Positions 59,244 through 64,000 of a stretch of DNA of 64,000 bases are shown here, piece after piece. The notes under the pieces are model-generated. The model ran no database searches and had not been told where the DNA came from. It worked only from the letters and a program-made list of their open reading frames with translations. Made by a program: the position numbers and the translations under genes. The stretch is from Deinococcus koreensis (GTDB lineage Bacteria; Deinococcota; Deinococci; Deinococcales; Deinococcaceae): the NCBI RefSeq assembly GCF_002901445.1, contig NZ_PPPD01000001.1, positions 2,038,001 through 2,102,000 of the forward strand. Reading direction: 5' to 3'. Position 1 is the first letter of the stretch. The number at the start of each line of letters is the position of its first letter.

Positions 59244-61142
59244 ATGACCTCACCAATGGGCACCCTCGATTTCGACCTGCCGACCACCTATGAAGTCCAG
59301 GTTCTCCGCGCTCCGACTGGTTCCAAGAAGAGCCGCCTGAGCCGGGAAAAGATCGCCCAGGCCTTCAAGAGTGGGGCGTTGAAGCGCGTCATCTGGGCTG
59401 TTCACTCCACCCTGAAGAACGATTCGCTCGCCTTCGAGGCGAGCCAGCATTTCAAGGAGGTGGGCGTCGACGCCGTGACCCTGGCCGCCTGGGACGACAC
59501 GAAGCCCCGGAAGTACCATGCCCAGCTGGCCTGGCCGCAGACGCCGCAGGTCAAGATTGTCAGCTTCGCGCATCTGCCGTTCATCTACGGCCGCAGCCAG
59601 ACCCTTCGTAAGCTTGATGCGGAACTGCTGGTGATCGACGAGCTGCCCATGACCGGCCTGGTGCATCCAGCCAGAATGTCGATCAAGGAGATGGGCCAAA
59701 TCGCGTCGTGCGGGGGTGGCCCCCTGGCGCTCCGGTTGATCGGCCTGATGTCCAAGCGGCTCGATCAGCCAGACTCTGCGTTCACAGAAGATCTCGCCGC
59801 CGATCCCCGGGGCATCACCCGTCGCCGGTATTTCACCGGGAAGGACTTCCTGCAGAGCGTCGGGAACGGCCTCACCGATGCCGACTGGGATGCCTTCGGG
59901 CAGGCGCTGGACGGGTTCAAGCCCTTTACAGATCAAATGTGGTTCACCTCCGAGTGGTTGGCGGCCTTCCGGGCAGACGTTGAGGCTGGACAGGACAGTG
60001 GCCGCTTCGGCTTGACCTGGGCCGTACGAAACGGCGTCCTGACTGAGCCGCCCGTGTTCTATTCCTCGACGCTGACCCCACTCGCTGATCTCCCGCCCAC
60101 ACTGGTGCTGGACGCTTACGCTGATCCTGGGCTGTATCAGGCTCTCTTCCCCAACCAGCAGGTCAGGCTGATCGATAGGGGCCGCAATCCGCCTCTGCAG
60201 ATCGAGCTGGCTCCGGAGCTGAAGCTCTACCGGCTGCACATGGGCCGGGAAAGCGCGAACTGCCACCGGCGGCACATCGCGGAGGAGATCCTTCTGCTTC
60301 ACCGCGACTCCGGCCTGAAGGTCGTGCTGCTGGTCGATAAGGCTTTCAGAAAGTCTGGGAGCCCGTGGCAGCTGGCCCTGACTGAAGCGTCACGGCACCT
60401 GGGCATTCCCGTGCCGCCGGCCCTGCACCATTTTGCAGGTCGCGGCAAGAACGAGTTCGATGGCCATCTGGTGGTGGCGCTGTCCCTGGCGGCGCTGCCC
60501 AATAGCCACCACGTCATCGACCTCGCCGCGCTCTACCCCTACTCTCCGGCCCGGCGCAAGGCCATGCACCGGGCCCTAATGAGGGCTGAGCGACTGCAGA
60601 TGTACAACCGTGGCCGGCAGCCCACCAGCGGCCAGCGCATCATCAGCGCCTTCGATCCAGAACTTCCCAAACACCAGTGCATCACCAGCCTCTACAAACC
60701 GGCTCTGCCGTTCACCAAGCAGAGCGATAACCCCCGCTGGGAACACGCCATGCAGGTGGTCACTCGGGAGCTGGTCACGGCGCTGGGTGGTGTCCCACGG
60801 GCGTTTTTGGGGGTTCTCGGGCTGATCCGGGTGAACTTTGGAAAGGGAGAAAAGGCAGCGGCCCACAGCCAAGCGCTGCGCGCTGCTGTGCGGGCGTCCA
60901 CGCTGCAGCCTGACTCACAGCTGGCCCAGTGGCTGCATCTCGACTACCTGCCGAGCTTCCGGGACGTCAAGCCGTACCGCAAGAAGGATGGTCGCGTCAC
61001 TGACGTTCTGAACGGATTCCACCTGGCCACGTCCGGATATCAGCATGACTTCCCCTACCAGCAAGAGCGGATCAAGACCCAGATCTGGGTTCCAGCGGAC
61101 GGCGATGAACTAGCTGTATTGCGCCGTGCTTACCCTGGATAG
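59244..61142 (+). CDS. SF2-helicase-like protein with altered P-loop
   Basis: The 632-residue protein is not assigned to a named family. Helicase-like marks are PTGSKKS at residues 24-30 (motif I normally GSGKT; here the glycine is a lysine), VIWAVHSTLKND (motif Ia-like), LLVIDELP at about 128-135 (motif II, DE), and much later FAGRGKNEFDG (about 397-405) and LQMYNRGRQPTSGQR (about 450-464, like motif VI QxxGRxxR). No cysteine cluster or primase motif is seen. It may be a DNA unwinding or replication/defence protein of the island. The terminator at 61166 follows it, so it is probably expressed alone. A weak GGGGG precedes the ATG. Confidence 0.6.
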   Translation: MTSPMGTLDFDLPTTYEVQVLRAPTGSKKSRLSREKIAQAFKSGALKRVIWAVHSTLKNDSLAFEASQHFKEVGVDAVTLAAWDDTKPRKYHAQLAWPQTPQVKIVSFAHLPFIYGRSQTLRKLDAELLVIDELPMTGLVHPARMSIKEMGQIASCGGGPLALRLIGLMSKRLDQPDSAFTEDLAADPRGITRRRYFTGKDFLQSVGNGLTDADWDAFGQALDGFKPFTDQMWFTSEWLAAFRADVEAGQDSGRFGLTWAVRNGVLTEPPVFYSSTLTPLADLPPTLVLDAYADPGLYQALFPNQQVRLIDRGRNPPLQIELAPELKLYRLHMGRESANCHRRHIAEEILLLHRDSGLKVVLLVDKAFRKSGSPWQLALTEASRHLGIPVPPALHHFAGRGKNEFDGHLVVALSLAALPNSHHVIDLAALYPYSPARRKAMHRALMRAERLQMYNRGRQPTSGQRIISAFDPELPKHQCITSLYKPALPFTKQSDNPRWEHAMQVVTRELVTALGGVPRAFLGVLGLIRVNFGKGEKAAAHSQALRAAVRASTLQPDSQLAQWLHLDYLPSFRDVKPYRKKDGRVTDVLNGFHLATSGYQHDFPYQQERIKTQIWVPADGDELAVLRRAYPG

Positions 61143-61165
61143 AAGCAACATGGCCTGAATCCGGT

Positions 61166-61202
61166 CACCCCGCTGCCAAATCGTGCGGCGGGGTGGTGTT
61201 TT
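61166..61202 (+). terminator. Rho-independent terminator after helicase-like gene
   Basis: CACCCCGC and GCGGGGTG pair around a 14-nt loop and are followed by a T-rich run (TGTTTTAT). It lies 24 bases after the stop. Confidence 0.75.
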
Positions 61203-61292
61203 ATCAACTCGTTTCCGAATAGGTGAGTGCGAGGGTGGTCTTCCGGCCCCGAATTCGCCCTCCACCCTCTGCCGCCGCAAAAGGAGCCTGTC

Positions 61293-61499
61293 GTGCCCTT
61301 CTATCAACGTATTCGCGCCACCTTCTCGATCCGGGCGGCGAACCACCTCTTCCGCCAGACGATGGCCGAAGCTCTGCACGCCGCTGGCCTGGATGACCAC
61401 CAGATCGCTGACACCCTCTCCGTGACCGTCCGGAGCGTCCGGAACTACCGCCGGGCGGCCGACCTGCCGGTGAACCGCAAACGCCGGAGCGTCAGGTGA
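61293..61499 (+). CDS. Small helix-turn-helix protein (first of three)
   Basis: The 68-residue protein starts with GTG after AAAAGGAG at good spacing; a longer in-frame frame upstream has no such site. The helix-turn-helix LHAAGLDDHQIADTLSVTVRSVRNYRRAADL (about 28-58) has the same pattern as the two following genes (xxHxxGLxxxxIAxxLxxSxxTVKRxR). A basic tail (NRKRRSVR) follows. It overlaps the next gene by 4 nt and lacks a nuclease domain, so it looks like a shortened paralogue. Confidence 0.65.
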   Translation: MPFYQRIRATFSIRAANHLFRQTMAEALHAAGLDDHQIADTLSVTVRSVRNYRRAADLPVNRKRRSVR

Positions 61500-62071
61500 G
61501 CCGAGGGCTGTCTTTGAGCGACCAGCAGCGCCTGGTCAACCTGCACCGTCAGGGCCTGCTCAACGCCGACCTGGCGAAGGAGCTGAACCTGTCGCTGGCC
61601 ACGGTCAAGCGCTGGAAGAAGCGCCTGCAGCTGGGCGTGAACTGCCCGGATAACCTGCTGGGTCGGCAGGGCGAGCGCTTCGTGCTGGCCGAGGCTGGCC
61701 GCCTGAGTCTGCCGGCCAGCCATTCCGGCCCGCATCACCACCCCTACGACCTGATGATCGCCGGGCAGCGTGTCGACGTCAAAACGGCGTCCTACAGCCC
61801 GGCCTACTCGGGCTGGCGATTCCGGCTTCCCAGAGAGCGTTCCAGCTTCTACAGCAGCGCCCGGCGCACCCCGAAGGCCTACGAGCGCGACTGCGACTGG
61901 CTGGCCCTGGTCGGGCTGAGCCGCGTGGAGCGCGTGCCGGCCTTCCTGCACTTCGTCCGCCCGGCCGCCACCCTCACCAACGTCACGCTGCACCCGGCCG
62001 ACTTCCCCGGTGGCTTTACGGCCAACTGGGGAGACACCGACCTCACCACGTCCCTCCGCCCGGCCGCCTGA
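61496..62071 (+). CDS. HTH + PD-(D/E)xK-like nuclease protein A
   Basis: The 191-residue protein starts with GTG overlapping the previous stop. The helix-turn-helix (RLVNLHRQGLLNADLAKELNLSLATVKRWKKRLQLG, about 12-47) is followed by a domain with YDLMIAGQRVDVKTA: D85 then D94-x-K96, the typical D..(D/E)xK layout of restriction-like nucleases, with a preceding E60 and a later core strand CDWLALVGL. It resembles group-I-homing or HTH-type endonucleases, or a small transposition accessory. No active site test is possible by eye. Confidence 0.65.
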   Translation: MSRGLSLSDQQRLVNLHRQGLLNADLAKELNLSLATVKRWKKRLQLGVNCPDNLLGRQGERFVLAEAGRLSLPASHSGPHHHPYDLMIAGQRVDVKTASYSPAYSGWRFRLPRERSSFYSSARRTPKAYERDCDWLALVGLSRVERVPAFLHFVRPAATLTNVTLHPADFPGGFTANWGDTDLTTSLRPAA

Positions 62072-62142
62072 GGGCGTGCCACCTTTCATCTCTTCCCGTC
62101 ATCATGGCGGGGAGAGATCTCCGTAGTCCCGAGGAGTCCCCC

Positions 62143-62700
62143 ATGATCACCCCCACACAGCAGCGCGCCATCGAGCAGGCCCACGCTGCCGGCCTGAACA
62201 ACCCGGAGATCGCCGCCCAGACCGGCCTGTCGGTCTCCACCGTCAAGCGCTACCGCGCAAAATCGAACCTCGGCGGTAACGGCCTGGTGCAGCAGCTGGC
62301 CCGCTTCGGCGTGCAGCACGTCACGGACACCGCCCGCCAGCTCGGCCTGACGGTGGAGATGCCCGCGTCCGGTGCCCGGCATGACCTGCTGATCCAGGGC
62401 CGCCGCGTCGACGTGAAGGCGGCTGGCATGGTCTTGTCGCCGGCGCAGACGCCCTCGCCGCGCTGGCAGTTCTGGTTCAAGTCGTCGCGCAGAGAGGAGA
62501 TGGAGGAGTACGACTACGCCCTCGATCAGTGGCGGGACGCCGAGGTCGTGATCTGCGTGTGCTGTCCACAGGTGCCGTACCGGCCGGTGGCCTACCTCTA
62601 CGAGGCCTACCAGCTCCCCAAGACGCTGACCTTCGGCCGCCACGGCGTTCACGACTACGCCCATGAACGCTGGGGGCTGCTTGGGAGCGTGCGCGCGTAA
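62143..62700 (+). CDS. HTH + PD-(D/E)xK-like nuclease protein B
   Basis: The 185-residue protein is a clear paralogue of the previous one: helix-turn-helix AIEQAHAAGLNNPEIAAQTGLSVSTVKRYRAKSNLG (about 9-44) then HDLLIQGRRVDVKAAG with D81 and D90-x-K92, and the late strand DAEVVICVCC. The ATG at 62143 is chosen because GAGGAG lies 7 nt upstream; an earlier in-frame ATG at 62104 adds a non-homologous leader. Same strand and similar size suggest a duplicated pair acting together, perhaps as two specificities. Confidence 0.65.
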   Translation: MITPTQQRAIEQAHAAGLNNPEIAAQTGLSVSTVKRYRAKSNLGGNGLVQQLARFGVQHVTDTARQLGLTVEMPASGARHDLLIQGRRVDVKAAGMVLSPAQTPSPRWQFWFKSSRREEMEEYDYALDQWRDAEVVICVCCPQVPYRPVAYLYEAYQLPKTLTFGRHGVHDYAHERWGLLGSVRA

Positions 62701-62853
62701 CGGGGTGACGGTGCCAGCTGGCTGTCGTTCCCCCCACTTCCTTCAGGCCACATCAAGCCGCGCTGTGCCGTAGTTGAGCCCGCTGCCGTAGCGAGGCGTT
62801 GCTAGACTTCCGGAACCGGCAGAGCGAACGATTTAGGGCTGCCTCGGAGGGGC

Positions 62854-64000
62854 ATGACACCGGAACAACGCGCCAGGATGGAAATCGACCGGCAGCTGGT
62901 CGCTGCTGGATGGGTCATACAGGACTACCGCAGCGCCAACCTCTTCGCTCAGGATGGCGTGGCCCTGCGGGAAGTGCCCACGGCCGCTGGCCCCTGCGAC
63001 TACATGCTGTTCTTCCAGCGCAAGGCCGTGGGCATCATCGAGGCCAAGCCCGAGGGCACCTCGCTTATCGGGGTCAGCGAGCAGACGGACAAGTACGCCA
63101 CCGGCCTACCGCCCCAGTTAAAGAGGGTGGGCGACCCGCTGCCCTTCGCCTATGAAGCCAACGGCGTCGAGGTGCAGTTCCGCGACCGGCGCGACCCCGA
63201 CAGCCGCTCCCGGCTGATTTTCGCTTTCCACCGGCCCGAGACCTTGGGAGCCTGGGCACGGGAACGAAGCACGCTGCGCGCCCGCCTTCGTGGCCTGCCC
63301 CCCCTGGCCCGCACCGGCTTCCGTGACGCCCAGTTCGAGGCCATCGGCAAGCTGGAAACGTCGATGGCCGCAGATCGTCCGCGCGCCCTGATCCAGATGA
63401 CGATGGGCAGCGGCAAGAGTTATACGGCCGTGGCGAGCAGCTACCGGCTGCTGAAGTTCGGGGGTGCCCGCCGCATCCTCTTTCTGGTAGACCGCGGCAA
63501 CCTGGGCGATCAGGCCATGGGCGAGTTCACCAACTTCACCACCCCGGACGATGGCCGCAAGTTCACCGAGCTGTATAACGTGCAGAATCTGAAGTCCAAC
63601 CGCATCGACCCGGACGCGGCAGTGGTCATCACGACCATCCAGCGCCTGTATTCCATCCTGCGGGGCGAGGAGGAATTCGACCCCGGCAACGAGGAGCGCA
63701 GCGTGTTCGAGCTGGGAGGTGACAGCCCTGAGGAGCGCACGGTCGTCTACAACCCGCGGGTGCCGGTTGAGACCTTCGACTTCATGATCGCCGACGAGTG
63801 CCACCGCTCGATCTACGGCACGTGGCGGCAGGTGCTGGACTACTTCGACGCCTTCCTCACCGGTCTGACGGCCACGCCGGATGCCCGCACCATCGCCTTC
63901 TTCAACAGCAACCTGGTGATGGAATATGGGCACGAACGCGCGGTGGCCGACAAGGTGAACGTCAACTTCGACGTGTACCGCATCCGTACCCGCATCAGCG
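62854..64000 (+). CDS. hsdR: Type I restriction enzyme R subunit HsdR (3'-truncated by window)
   Basis: The first 382 codons are visible. The N-terminal nuclease domain shows CDY at 48-50 and VGIIEAKPEG (E63-A-K65), a PD-(D/E)xK motif as in HsdR. The motor domain follows with Walker A TMGSGKS (K188), ILFLVDRGNLGDQ (motif Ia), DECHRS at 314-319 (motif II) and TGLTATP (motif III). HsdR translocates DNA and cuts it as part of the type I complex with HsdM and HsdS, which are not in the window and would be expected downstream. GGAGG lies 3 nt before the ATG; another ATG eight codons later is possible. It closes the visible island as a defence gene. Confidence 0.88.
   Translation, partial: MTPEQRARMEIDRQLVAAGWVIQDYRSANLFAQDGVALREVPTAAGPCDYMLFFQRKAVGIIEAKPEGTSLIGVSEQTDKYATGLPPQLKRVGDPLPFAYEANGVEVQFRDRRDPDSRSRLIFAFHRPETLGAWARERSTLRARLRGLPPLARTGFRDAQFEAIGKLETSMAADRPRALIQMTMGSGKSYTAVASSYRLLKFGGARRILFLVDRGNLGDQAMGEFTNFTTPDDGRKFTELYNVQNLKSNRIDPDAAVVITTIQRLYSILRGEEEFDPGNEERSVFELGGDSPEERTVVYNPRVPVETFDFMIADECHRSIYGTWRQVLDYFDAFLTGLTATPDARTIAFFNSNLVMEYGHERAVADKVNVNFDVYRIRTRIS

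Noticed and set aside
56098..64000. Second attachment site copying the tRNA-Phe 3' end
   Set aside because: No matching stretch was found in the window, so the island's far end must lie beyond 64000 or the attachment core is short.

Overview
The window is about 64 kb of high-GC bacterial chromosome that looks like Deinococcus. The signs are a cinA-thpR-recA operon, a Thermus/Deinococcus-type DNA-uptake pseudopilin set, a deinoxanthin-type carotenoid cluster (crtO, cruF, a crtD-like desaturase, a CYP287-like P450), a DdrA/Rad52-like protein, and many genes whose start codon sits 5-7 nt after a TAnnnT -10 box, as expected for leaderless mRNAs. Names come from motifs and remembered family sequences; no database search was run.

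Layout. 1-3198: end of cinA, thpR and recA, with start/stop overlaps. 3523-7268: three prepilin-like proteins and a ComZ/PilX-like tip protein. 7659-9270 (minus): birA-bioY for biotin. 9570-12934: Fur/PerR regulator and a DUF2339 membrane protein. 12944-17801 (minus): prmC, jag/khpB, a low-Mr tyrosine phosphatase, a DUF418 protein and a DHA2 efflux pump. 17868-18959: complete IS630-type element with TA duplications and a -1 frameshift site. 19080-20655: PadR regulator and its membrane partner. 20715-29239 (minus): cupin, P450, crtD-like, a secreted unknown, GT2 glycosyltransferase, acyltransferase, cruF and crtO, with a 111-bp hairpin between crtO and cruF. 29314-35488: small metabolic and unknown genes, mutY and a Z-isoprenyl transferase. 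35993-50749: five secreted proteins in one direction, including giant DUF11-repeat proteins and a 1595-aa predicted outer-membrane barrel. 50824-55824: DMT transporter, penicillin-acylase-like hydrolase, DdrA/Rad52-like protein and a metallophosphoesterase. 55924-56097: tRNA-Asp and tRNA-Phe.

From 56.1 kb to the end lies a probable island next to tRNA-Phe. It holds an active-site-complete tyrosine recombinase, a degenerate recombinase-like partner, a DUF3467-like small protein, about 1 kb of non-coding DNA with three copies of a hairpin repeat, an SF2-helicase-like protein with an altered P-loop, three tandem genes sharing a helix-turn-helix (two with a PD-(D/E)xK-like nuclease signature), and the start of a type I restriction HsdR subunit cut by the window end. 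This island and the DUF11/barrel cluster are the best places to look for an undescribed system.

How the parts fit: recA, the pseudopilins, the DdrA-like protein, MutY and ThpR belong to DNA uptake, recombination, repair and RNA processing. The carotenoid genes would turn a lycopene-type precursor into a hydroxylated, ketolated and perhaps glycosylated/acylated deinoxanthin. The 36-51 kb cluster probably builds an envelope or surface structure.
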